From contig CAYVTD010000032.1 in the NCBI GenBank assembly GCA_964454445.1, positions 1 through 35,593 on the forward strand: a DNA stretch of 35,593 nucleotides, read 5' to 3'. The notes under the pieces were generated by a model, which searched no databases, was not told the DNA's origin, and saw nothing but the letters and a program-made list of their open reading frames with translations. The position numbers were made by a program, and so were the translations under genes. The stretch comes from CAYVTD01 sp964454445. GTDB lineage: Bacteria; Bacteroidota; Ignavibacteria; Kapaibacteriales; UBA2268. Below are positions 8,736-17,014 of this stretch, in pieces. How positions within the stretch are numbered: position 1 is the stretch's first letter; every line of letters starts with the position of its first letter.

Positions 8736-8834
8736 TCTGTTTCAATAACTCAAAATGAATAATTGCCTTGTATATGACTTAATTCTTAATTATTTATTTT
8801 TGTTAGAAATCTTTAAGAATTTTTACTATTAAAT

Positions 8835-8867
8835 AAAAAGCCCGCTTGTTTGTTTTGCGGGCTTTTT
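8835..8867 (-). terminator. Intrinsic terminator after the M16 peptidase gene
   Basis: An 11-bp stem AAAAAGCCCGC / GCGGGCTTTTT with an 11-base loop stands 22 bases beyond the stop of the M16 gene on the minus strand. It ends in a T-run in that direction. It insulates that gene from kdsD. Confidence 0.85.
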
Positions 8868-8889
8868 TATAATATGCAATGTTCTAATA

Positions 8890-11712
8890 CTATTCTTTGG
8901 GTTTTTCTTCTGGATATAGAACAACTTGGACAAGATTGTCAGTATTCAAGTACTTGTTAGCCGCATTCCTTATATCTTCAGCTGTCAATTTTTCTATATA
9001 TTTAGGATGATTCAAGAATTTGGTAAGATCTTCATTATTTGAGACATAACTGTAAAGGTTTTCCATCCAATAGGAGTTTTGTTTCATATTAGTTTCGTAT
9101 TCGCGGCGTTGGATTTCTTTCACTTTTTGCAAATACTCAGGCGTTGGGGGATTCTTTTTCAAATCTTCAATAATATTCATCGCATCACCGATAAGCTCGT
9201 TTACGCGGGTTGGGTTAGTGCTGAATGTAATGTTGATGTTGTAATCGCTGTGAGGATAATGAGAAAATCTACCCCAGGCGCCAACACCATATGTGCCACC
9301 TTTTTCTTCGCGTATCTGCTCTCTTAAACGAATACTGAGATATTCCATCATAGATTGCAAGTAGAATCTGTTTTCTTTGTTGTATTCGAAATCACCTGTA
9401 ATGACAAGCCTGACTGTGCTTTTGTCGGCTATTCCTTTATTAACTTCTTTTTTAATAACTCCCTTGGGGTAGCGAATACCATTGTCCACCCATTTTTCAT
9501 TTTTCTTTAAAGAGGGTAAACTTGCCAAGTATGTTTCTACTAATGGCTTTACTTTTTTCAAATCTATAGCGCCTACAAAGAAAAAAGTGAAATCGCTAAA
9601 ATCTGCAAATCTATCCATTGCAAATTGATATGCCTTCTTATGACTGATTTTTTCAACATCTAAAGGTTGCAAAGGCATACGACGCTTGTGATACTGAGCC
9701 AAGGTTACTTGCAATGTATCGCTCAAGGCGCTTTCGGGTCTGCGCTTGGAGTTTTCAATAATTTCTTTTAACTGAACTTTATATCTGTTAAATGCGGCAT
9801 CATCCATCACTTGCTCGGCTACTCCCAAATACAACACTTGAAGCATGGTTTCCAAGTCGGCTGGGGCAGCAGAACCTCTTAAAAATTCAGATGTTTCGTT
9901 GATACCTAAGCTCAAAGAAACGTCTTTGCCGGCAAGCATCTTAGAAAGAGTAATTCGGTCGAATTTGCCAGCGCCATATTCGCCAAGGATACCCGATGCA
10001 TTTGAAGCAGATATGAAATCGCGGTCTGAAGCAAGCGAATATCCTCCCGGGCTGTATGCTTGGAAAAGAATCTCATCATTTTTAAAATTAGTTGGCTTCA
10101 AATATACTTTCGCTCCGTTTGACAATTCCCAAATTGTTAGCCCAAGTTCTTTGTTTTTCGTTTCCTTAACTATCTTACCCGGTGTAGGTTTCTTTTCCAT
10201 CAAAGGCACATTCGCGAATTTGTCAATATAAGGTTCGAGCTTGGAATTCTTCACTTCAGTAAATACTTGTTTCAGTTTGCTTTCTTCAGGAATCGCGACA
10301 GCTTCTGTTTCGGGTAATGTCATTGTTATCACAATATTCTTATCGATGATAAGCTCTTTCATTCTTTGGTTGACCATCTCGATAGTAATCTCAGGGAGAA
10401 ATTGCTTATAAAGGTTGTATTCATACTCTATTCCGGGGATACCTTCACCGGTCATAAAATTGCGCATATATTCAGTAGCATAATTAACTGACTCTGTCTT
10501 GTTACGTTCGTTGTATAACTGTTCTATATTTTTCATCATTTCTTTTTTCACCCTTTCTAGTTCTCCAGCCGTATAACCGTGCTGATAGATGCGAAAGGCT
10601 TCTTCTAATGTTGTTTTGTATGCCCGGTCGATGTCCCCTGCTTTCATAATCGAAACGAGAGCGAACACTCTTTTTGGTCCGATGAAATCAGCTTCTTGCG
10701 AGATTGCAACAAGAAATGGAGCATCTGCTTCGTTGCGCTTTTCGGCATAGCGATTATTGAGCATGCTTGTAGCCAAGCTTGTTATTATATTGTCTTTATA
10801 TGCACCAATAGTCCCTTCTTCTTTCTCATCATGTTTGAAATATATAGTAAGGTTGGGCATAGTTACTTCTTTATCGACAAAGATTGAAACAAATGTCTCG
10901 TTGTGATCAGGAACTGGATATTTTTCTAATTTAGGAGCATTCGGCGGGTTAGTTGCTTTAGCAAAATGATCTTTTATTTTCTGTTCGATTACTTTCACAT
11001 CGAAATCACCAACAGCGATGACCGCAGAGATATTTGGGCGGTACCAATTTTTATAAAAGGTTGTAAACCTCTCACGAGGTGCATGCAAAATGATAGCTGT
11101 ATCACCTATTGGCAGCCTATCAACAAATTTTGACCCGTAAACCAAATATGGCAAGTGTTTGCGAAGTGCTCTCATATCGGCTCCACGATAGATACGCCAT
11201 TCTTCCAATATTACACCGCGTTCTTTTTCGAGTTCTTCCGGGTCGAAGCTCACATTGCTAAGCCAATCTTCAAGCACAAGCAAACCCTTGTCGAGCATAC
11301 CTGCAGAATCGAGTGGAATTGTCAAGAGATAATATGTTCTGTCGAAGCCGGTATTGGCATTTACATCGGCACCAAAACGCATACCAGTGTTTTCAAGAAA
11401 TTTAATCAAGTCATTTTTTGGAAAATGTTCGGTGCCATTGAAGCACATGTGTTCGATAAAATGTGCAAGACCTGCCTGATCGTCTTCTTCCTGGATTGAG
11501 GCGGCTTTAACGACAATCTGAAGTTCAGCACGGTTTTCCGGTTTGCCATTGTGCCTTATGTAATAGGTCAGTCCGTTGTCGAGCTTACCGATTATAACTG
11601 CTGGATCAACTGGAAGCTTCGTTTTGAGGTCTTTAGGTTGGGCTTCGGCACTTGTAAACAAGCACAATACTAACAACAACAAAGCCACAAATTGCGAGAA
11701 TTTTTTAATCAT
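8890..11712 (-). CDS. M16 family metallopeptidase (pitrilysin/insulinase-like), exported
   Basis: This 940-residue zinc peptidase has the inverted motif HFIEH (H84, E87, H88), followed about 75 residues later by the third ligand region EELEKERGVILEE. These are the marks of an active M16 N-terminal domain. A signal peptide (about 1-24, ending SAEA) suggests periplasmic location. The length fits a two-lobed protein with four M16 domains in one chain. The C-terminal lobe contains the family segment REEKGGTYGVGAWG, which normally helps bind substrate. Bacteroidota commonly encode this PqqL-like type. It probably degrades peptides, or proteins after export, but the substrate is unknown. A strong terminator follows it. 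Confidence 0.95.
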   Translation of the reverse strand: MIKKFSQFVALLLLVLCLFTSAEAQPKDLKTKLPVDPAVIIGKLDNGLTYYIRHNGKPENRAELQIVVKAASIQEEDDQAGLAHFIEHMCFNGTEHFPKNDLIKFLENTGMRFGADVNANTGFDRTYYLLTIPLDSAGMLDKGLLVLEDWLSNVSFDPEELEKERGVILEEWRIYRGADMRALRKHLPYLVYGSKFVDRLPIGDTAIILHAPRERFTTFYKNWYRPNISAVIAVGDFDVKVIEQKIKDHFAKATNPPNAPKLEKYPVPDHNETFVSIFVDKEVTMPNLTIYFKHDEKEEGTIGAYKDNIITSLATSMLNNRYAEKRNEADAPFLVAISQEADFIGPKRVFALVSIMKAGDIDRAYKTTLEEAFRIYQHGYTAGELERVKKEMMKNIEQLYNERNKTESVNYATEYMRNFMTGEGIPGIEYEYNLYKQFLPEITIEMVNQRMKELIIDKNIVITMTLPETEAVAIPEESKLKQVFTEVKNSKLEPYIDKFANVPLMEKKPTPGKIVKETKNKELGLTIWELSNGAKVYLKPTNFKNDEILFQAYSPGGYSLASDRDFISASNASGILGEYGAGKFDRITLSKMLAGKDVSLSLGINETSEFLRGSAAPADLETMLQVLYLGVAEQVMDDAAFNRYKVQLKEIIENSKRRPESALSDTLQVTLAQYHKRRMPLQPLDVEKISHKKAYQFAMDRFADFSDFTFFFVGAIDLKKVKPLVETYLASLPSLKKNEKWVDNGIRYPKGVIKKEVNKGIADKSTVRLVITGDFEYNKENRFYLQSMMEYLSIRLREQIREEKGGTYGVGAWGRFSHYPHSDYNINITFSTNPTRVNELIGDAMNIIEDLKKNPPTPEYLQKVKEIQRREYETNMKQNSYWMENLYSYVSNNEDLTKFLNHPKYIEKLTAEDIRNAANKYLNTDNLVQVVLYPEEKPKE

Positions 11713-12131
11713 TAATCTTATACCTTCTTTGTTTTGTGGAAAAAAACTAATTATATTAATTCAAATATGAAAAATCTAATTTACTTAAATTTTCTTGATT
11801 ACTGAAAAGAAAATTTTGTTTATCAAATAATTTATACTGATTTTTGAAATAAATGTTTCAATTTTTTTTACAGAAAATTAATTAAATTTTTTTATTTAAA
11901 CATTTTTTTATATTTATTGTAATGCTTGCCTTACAAAACTTTTATTTATTGGTTTTAAAGATATATTTAAAAAATATTCATAATCTTATAAAATTCTTAA
12001 TGGTTTTTTCATTAATTATTCTTAAATTAACATTGTGTAAATTATGAATTGTTAATTATCTTTTAGAAATATTATTATTAGTTATTAATTACAAACTGTT
12101 AGTTAATCATTAACAATTTGCAAGGTGCTTT
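11713..12131. other. Long A+T-rich divergent intergenic region
   Basis: 419 bases between the divergent M16 gene and the OmpR-type regulator, holding no gene. The half next to the regulator is rich in GTTAAT/ATTAAC strings. Examples are GTTAATTATC at 12051-12060 and TGTTA...TAACA, an inverted repeat at 12097-12115 just before the regulator's RBS. These could be regulator-binding sites, but base composition alone would produce many of them. Confidence 0.4.
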
Positions 12132-12833
12132 ATGAGGATACTCGTTGTCGAAGACGAAAGAAAAGTTGCAAGCTTTATTAAAAACGGTCTCGAAGAAGAA
12201 CGATATATAGTCGAAACAGCCCCTGACGGCATTATCGGCTTGGAAATAGCTATGAACAATCAGTTCGACGCAATTTTACTCGATGTTATGTTGCCGGGTA
12301 AAGATGGTTTCACTGTGCTGAAGGAGCTTCGGGACGCTGGTGTTTCAACTCCAGTACTTGTGCTAACAGCCAGAGGAACTACTGAAGATAAAGTTCACGG
12401 GCTCGATCTCGGAGCCGACGATTATTTATCAAAGCCCTTCAGCTTCGAGGAGCTAGCCGCTCGTCTTCGCTCCATTTTAAGACGTTCCAGCCCCGAAAAA
12501 TCTACTAAGCTTCGTTGCGGTGATATGTATCTCGACACTGTTTCTCATCTTGCCTACAGGTTTGGCAAGGAAATCGACTTTACTACTAAAGAATACGCAC
12601 TGCTGGAGTATCTTATCCGCAATAAAAACCGAATTTTAAGCAGAAGCACAATCATACAACACGTCTGGAAACACAATTTCGATCCTGAATCGAACATTAT
12701 CGATGTTTATATAAAACGACTCCGCTCCAAAGTGGAAAGCGAAGATGGCACAAGACCTCTTATACAAAGCATCAGAGGCGTCGGCTATCGAATGAGGGAC
12801 ATCCCCGTCGATGATGATAATGCGCAAGGCTAA
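12132..12833 (+). CDS. OmpR/PhoB-family response regulator
   Basis: A 233-residue two-component response regulator. The receiver domain (about 1-115) has the acidic pocket VVEDE, phospho-acceptor Asp51 in LLDVMLPG, Thr79 in VLTARG and Lys101 in SKPF. The C-terminal winged helix (about 130-227) has FTTKEYALLEYLIRN, the recognition-helix region IIDVYIKRLRSKV and the wing GVGYRM. All expected residues are present, so the protein itself looks functional. Its cognate sensor kinase should begin with a 4-base-type overlap, and indeed an overlapping frame starts at 12811. That frame stops after 29 codons, so the regulator appears to have lost its partner. Confidence 0.95.
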   Translation: MRILVVEDERKVASFIKNGLEEERYIVETAPDGIIGLEIAMNNQFDAILLDVMLPGKDGFTVLKELRDAGVSTPVLVLTARGTTEDKVHGLDLGADDYLSKPFSFEELAARLRSILRRSSPEKSTKLRCGDMYLDTVSHLAYRFGKEIDFTTKEYALLEYLIRNKNRILSRSTIIQHVWKHNFDPESNIIDVYIKRLRSKVESEDGTRPLIQSIRGVGYRMRDIPVDDDNAQG

Positions 12834-12900
12834 CAACAGGCGAAGAGAACAATTTGTATTTTCAAAAAGAATATTGGTATTATCTATTGTAGCTACCTAA
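12811..12900 (+). pseudogene. N-terminal stub of a sensor histidine kinase, truncated
   Basis: Overlapping the end of the response regulator by 23 bases is an ATG-ATG frame. Its short product has a basic head (RKANNRRREQ) followed by the start of a hydrophobic segment, KRILVLSIVAT, and then TAA. This is what the first residues of a two-component sensor kinase look like: a cytoplasmic basic leader and the first transmembrane helix. It sits exactly where a kinase gene normally follows an OmpR-type regulator. No HAMP, HisKA or HATPase segment is found downstream. I infer that an insertion or deletion removed the rest of the kinase, with the break around 12880-12900. Confidence 0.6.
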
Positions 12901-12944
12901 TTTATCGTAGGATATTAATTAGAAACAAGAGGATAAAATAGTAA

Positions 12945-13437
12945 ATGAAAAAGGATATATTAACTGATTTGGAAATTTCAAATTTAATCGCAGAGGCAAA
13001 ATATATTCAAAACGATTTATTCCAAATGTTATCAAAAGCCAAGACAAAGAGTAATTTCGGACATAAAGAATGTGATGTTGAAATTCAGAGAGGGGGATGG
13101 CAGTAAATTCAAAATAATGATTAGACAGAGTACACAAAACCCTCTTGATTTTTCTCTGATTTTAGGATATATTCCTTCAAATTCAAATGTATTATTTCGT
13201 CTAATCAGATATAACGGCAAAAGCCATGAACATCAAAATAAACTTGAGAAATGTCCGAAATTCTATGATTTTCATATACATAAAGCAACAGAAAGATATC
13301 AACTCGATGATAGTTTTAAAGAAGAGCATTATGCAGAAGTGACAAAAATATACTCTGATATCCATTCTGCATTAAATTGCTTTATCAAAGATTGCAATAT
13401 TATTTTACCAGCTTCGAATCAACCAAGCTTATTTTAA
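12945..13437 (+). pseudogene. DUF6978-like protein gene with +1 frameshift
   Basis: Two frames join into one plausible protein of about 164 residues. The first, from ATG 12945, reads MKKDILTDLEISNLIAEAKY and runs to a TAA at 13104. The second frame carries on from about 13096 to 13437 with MIRQSTQNPLDFSLILGY, the segment LIRYNGKSHEHQNKLEK, then YDFHIHKATERYQLDD and YSDIHSALNCFIKDCNI. Removing one G from the GGGGG run at 13092-13096 restores a single frame. The conserved segments recall DUF6978, a family of unknown function found near accessory genes; this is from memory. Either the gene is decayed or the homopolymer count is a sequencing error. Confidence 0.65.
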
Positions 13438-13449
13438 TTGGAGTTAATA

Positions 13450-14222
13450 ATGGATACCGATATAATAATACAAGAGTTTCATAATAAAATATCATCAGAT
13501 ATTCGCCTTGTTCCAGAAGGTATTAATAGATTTAAAGTTTTTACGCCTTTTCAATTTGAAGACGGTGATTTTTTTCTATTGTTTTAAAAAAGTTAAATGA
13601 CAATTGGATTTTGACTGATGAGGGACATACATTAATGCATTTAAGTTACGAAATTGACATTAATACATTAGAAAAAGGCACAAGAGCAAAAATTCTTTCA
13701 AACGTACTTTCGCAATTCTCTGTAATAATCGAAAATGGTTCTTTAGTTATTCCTCTGAAAGATTCATGGGGAGATTCACTGTTTTCATATATTCAATCTT
13801 TAGTTCGAATTTCGGATATCAACTATTTAACTAAAAAGCTCGTGCATTCAACATTTATTCAGGATTTTAAAGATTTTATTGAAGAGAAGGTTGATAAAAA
13901 AAGGTTCGTATTTGATTATTTCCACGTAGAATATGACCCAAAAGGGAAGTTTCCCATTGATTGCAAAATTAATGGCATAGCTAAACCTCTATTTCTGTTT
14001 GCCATCAACAATGATAATAAATGTAGAGACGTTACGATTAATATATTACAATATGAAAAGTGGAATATATCTTTCCAAACTTTAGCTATATTTGAAGACC
14101 AAGAAACTATTAGCAGAAAAACCTTAGCTCGTTTTTCGGATGTCAGCGGAAAACAATTTTCGAGTTTAGTTGACAACAAATCACGTATTGAAAACTATTT
14201 AAATAAAATTTTATCAAATTAA
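13450..14222 (+). pseudogene. DUF1828/DUF1829-type protein gene with frameshift in a poly-T run
   Basis: The first frame starts at ATG 13450, 12 bases after the previous stop, and encodes MDTDIIIQEFHNKISSDIRL and onward to FQFEDGDFFLLF before TAA at 13585. The continuing frame, from about 13575, gives SIVLKKLNDNWILTDEGHTL and runs to 14222. Adding one T to the seven-T run at 13569-13575 fuses them into a protein of about 257 residues. An N-terminal DUF1828 (ending LTDEGHTLMHLSYE) and a C-terminal DUF1829-like half are recognisable. The function of the family is not established. The downstream part is long and clean, so the lesion is recent, or it is a sequencing error. Confidence 0.7.
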
Positions 14223-14224
14223 TT

Positions 14225-14708
14225 ATGAAAATCGAATTAAAAGAAATCACTGTAAGAGAGCTTGCGGCTGGCTATAAGGATAATGCCGAAGACGGTGTTA
14301 ATGGCTAACCGACCAGGAATTGCGCAATGCTGTTTATACCGGTTCCTGGGTTACTGATGCCAAGCGTTATTTCAGCAAAAAAGGTTGCGCTGCTTATAAT
14401 TCTGGAAGTGATTATCTTGACGGCTCGCCAAGTTAATAGCCGATGACGATGTAACTAAAAAGAGTGGAATTTATCCTTATATTCTAACCATGAAAGAGAA
14501 ATATCTTTCCATCCGTGCTTTTACTGATTCTATGAAGCAAAAAGTCTATGAACGTCAAAAAGGCATTTGTGTAAAATGTAAAAAGCATTTTAATATTTCA
14601 GAAATGGAAGCCGACCATATAAAACCTTGGCACGAAGGTGGAAAAACAACAGAAGAAAATTGCCAATTGCTATGCAAAGAAGATAATAGGAAAAAATCAG
14701 GTAAATAA
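14225..14708 (+). pseudogene. Collapsed DUF262/HNH endonuclease gene (three in-order fragments)
   Basis: Three fragments of what looks like one protein lie in order but in different frames. Fragment 1 (14225-14308) is the N-terminus, MKIELKEITVRELAAGYKDN, and stops where a DUF262 ParB-like core should follow. Fragment 2 (about 14302-14436) reads WLTDQELRNAVYTGSWVTDA and onward, a middle segment. Fragment 3 (about 14433-14708) is the C-terminus with an HNH nuclease: CVKCKKHF, EADHIKPWHEGGKT, NCQLLCKED, ending KKSGK. Most of the DUF262 domain is deleted. Whole proteins of this type are nucleases tied to restriction-like defence (compare GmrSD). This copy should be inactive. The HNH piece alone (72 codons from 14490) could still be translated. 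Confidence 0.75.
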
Positions 14709-14783
14709 AAATATTTCTCTGTGTTTGATAGCTATATCAAAATAGATATCTTTTTCCAAAAAAAATTAATTTCCTAATTAGCA

Positions 14784-16850
14784 CTACTTCCCAATAGCTT
14801 TCAATGCCTTTTCTGCAGCGTTAATTGTTGGTTTTATTGATATTTTCGAGCCGACAGCGCCTTCCATCCAAAGCTCGGGTATTAATCTCCCTTGCGAACA
14901 CATTCTGTTCATTTCGATAGCAAGATTCTTGTTTTCTATTTGCTCTTCGATTTGAAATTCGATTAAATGCCCAATAGGATAGGCAGATAAGTAAAGCGGA
15001 GTATCTATCATGTGCGAATAAATGCCAAGAATCAACTGGTCTTTAATACCGAAAACGGGTGCGAAATAGCGATTCCAAACTTCTTTTGATATAGCTATCA
15101 CAGCTTGTTTTAAGTCGGTTTTGCTTGCCTCTGGATGCTCATAAAGCCATTTCCATACTTTCATATCAACAAGCGAAACACCCATTATTTCGTAGCAGGA
15201 CCAAAGATTGTCCAAAGCCGCAAAATGCTTCTGATTCTTATCTGGTTCGCTCATGCCAAGCAAATCAAGGTCGCGATGTTGGAAGATGAAAGCAAATGCC
15301 TCTGTAAAAGCTGTGTTTGGCACCCCAGACATCATATAATTATCAACATCGTGGAGCGTTAATGTTTGTTCGACAGTATGACCAAACTCGTGAACGGCAA
15401 TATTATAACCCTTGTAATCCATTCCTTTATCACTGATGCGAGTTCTTAAGTGAGCATTTTCGGAGTGCATTTGTGCTCCCCAGGCATGCCCGGCACCACG
15501 AGCGCCATCAACTTCAATTTTACTGGCAATGAAATCGGCTTTTGTCTTGTCGAAACCAAGTTTAACGAGCATATTTGGAATATCTTTGGCAAAAGCTTTG
15601 TTATCAGGATATTTTTTGTGAGTTATTTCGTTCAGTTTATCGGCGTTTATTCCGCTGCGAGCTTTGAAACCGTCGTACCAAATATCGAATGGCTGTAGAT
15701 CGCGATTAAGGCGTTTTTTAATGAATTCTGCAGTTTGCTTGATAACAGGGCTGGAAACAAATTCAATAAATAGTTTTTCGACTGCTTCTTGTGGCAATTC
15801 ATATTCGCTTTCGAATTTTCTTTGAATAAAACTCGGATAATAAGGAGTATATTTATCTATGGCACGCTCTGCATAGAAGTTGTTTAAAATATGCTCGTAT
15901 CGAGTATCTGCCTCTAATACAGGAGTAGTTGTAATTAATTTCTTGTTCAAATCAAAAATTTCGTTACTAAATGGATTCCAATAGTATTTGTTGCTATTGA
16001 TAACATTCCGGGGAATCTCTTGCAAAATGATTCTTTGCATAACTTTATAAATCATTTGTTGCGAACCAATACCATTTGGCTTGGCATATTGTGATTTTAT
16101 CTCATCTCGCAAGTTCCAATGACTAATCAATTTCATATCTTTAGGAAACAACTCCTTGCCATCATTGTTCAAAAGATAGCCGGCAAATATATTATATTCT
16201 GAAATGTAAGCATCGGCAGCAGCCATCGTTTCCGCTTCTTTCAACAATAATTGCGAAGGAATCCGCGAACTAAACATATCGCCAAGTCGTGCATAAGCCC
16301 ATTGCTCGCGTGTCCACTTTTCGCCAAGTTCTTGCTTTTCTTTTAAAGAATAGTAAGGAAAGTTAAGAATGATATAAAAAGCAATTTTGTTTTCAAAAAA
16401 ATCATCGTTGAGATGTGCGCCTGGCTCATAGCTGGCAAACATCAAGTCAATAGGCACATTTTCTCCAATATCGAGATGCATTGGCACTTTCAGATCGAGC
16501 GATATTTTGTTGAAATGCCCAAATAATGTTTCAAAAAACGTTTGGAGACGGTTAAATGTTGTTTCAAGCTGCTTTGGATCATTTATGTAGTTCTCTTTGC
16601 AAAAGGCAATATATTCTTCTTGTGAACCATCTTTATCCTGCCAAAACATAGCAACTTGCGAAACTCCTTTTTCGAGTCTTTGCTTGTCTGCGACGTTGCC
16701 AATTGCCTCTTTTGCCTGCTCGACATTAGCATCTGTGATGTATTTGCCATCACTTTTTTCTGATTTTGCCATTAGGTCAGTTCTTGTATTTTGTGAAAAA
16801 GCATGAAAAGTAAAAAACAATGCGCATATTAGAACAATTAATAGTTTCAT
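14784..16850 (-). CDS. Putative exported zinc metallopeptidase (HEFGH, gluzincin-like)
   Basis: A protein of 688 residues from the start preferred here. The HExxH motif is complete as VHEFGH (H487-H491), and a Glu in FTEAFAF (E517), 26 residues on, is a good third zinc ligand. That is the gluzincin pattern. I cannot assign a named peptidase family. The ATG at 16850 gives a clean signal peptide, MKLLIVLICALFFTFHAFSQ, and follows GAGG. The frame extends upstream to 16919, but a Bacteroidota -7 promoter element lies inside that extension, so the longer start is unlikely. The protein is probably periplasmic. Its gene converges with the decayed nuclease block, leaving only about 75 bases between them. 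Confidence 0.8.
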   Translation of the reverse strand: MKLLIVLICALFFTFHAFSQNTRTDLMAKSEKSDGKYITDANVEQAKEAIGNVADKQRLEKGVSQVAMFWQDKDGSQEEYIAFCKENYINDPKQLETTFNRLQTFFETLFGHFNKISLDLKVPMHLDIGENVPIDLMFASYEPGAHLNDDFFENKIAFYIILNFPYYSLKEKQELGEKWTREQWAYARLGDMFSSRIPSQLLLKEAETMAAADAYISEYNIFAGYLLNNDGKELFPKDMKLISHWNLRDEIKSQYAKPNGIGSQQMIYKVMQRIILQEIPRNVINSNKYYWNPFSNEIFDLNKKLITTTPVLEADTRYEHILNNFYAERAIDKYTPYYPSFIQRKFESEYELPQEAVEKLFIEFVSSPVIKQTAEFIKKRLNRDLQPFDIWYDGFKARSGINADKLNEITHKKYPDNKAFAKDIPNMLVKLGFDKTKADFIASKIEVDGARGAGHAWGAQMHSENAHLRTRISDKGMDYKGYNIAVHEFGHTVEQTLTLHDVDNYMMSGVPNTAFTEAFAFIFQHRDLDLLGMSEPDKNQKHFAALDNLWSCYEIMGVSLVDMKVWKWLYEHPEASKTDLKQAVIAISKEVWNRYFAPVFGIKDQLILGIYSHMIDTPLYLSAYPIGHLIEFQIEEQIENKNLAIEMNRMCSQGRLIPELWMEGAVGSKISIKPTINAAEKALKAIGK

Positions 16851-16888
16851 TGCTTTGTTCCTCAGATAAATTAATAAATTGTTACTTG

Positions 16889-16896
16889 CAAAAATA
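16889..16896 (-). promoter_or_regulatory. Bacteroidota-type -7 promoter element (TATTTTTG)
   Basis: On the minus strand TATTTTTG matches TAnnTTTG about 40 bases before the ATG at 16850. Its position inside the longer open frame supports the shorter start for the metallopeptidase. Confidence 0.5.
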
Positions 16897-17014
16897 AGAA
16901 AAAATGATTTGCTTTTCATAAAATATACTAATTGGAATGATTTGTGCGAGTGATTTCATAATTTTAAACTCAGAATAATAACGAAAAACTCAAAAATATA
17001 AAAAGTTTCTGATT

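Noticed and set aside
16851..16919. Longer N-terminus for the metallopeptidase
   Set aside because: The extension would put a second basic and hydrophobic segment ahead of a clean signal peptide, and a TATTTTTG promoter element lies inside it. The ATG at 16850 also has a GAGG before it.
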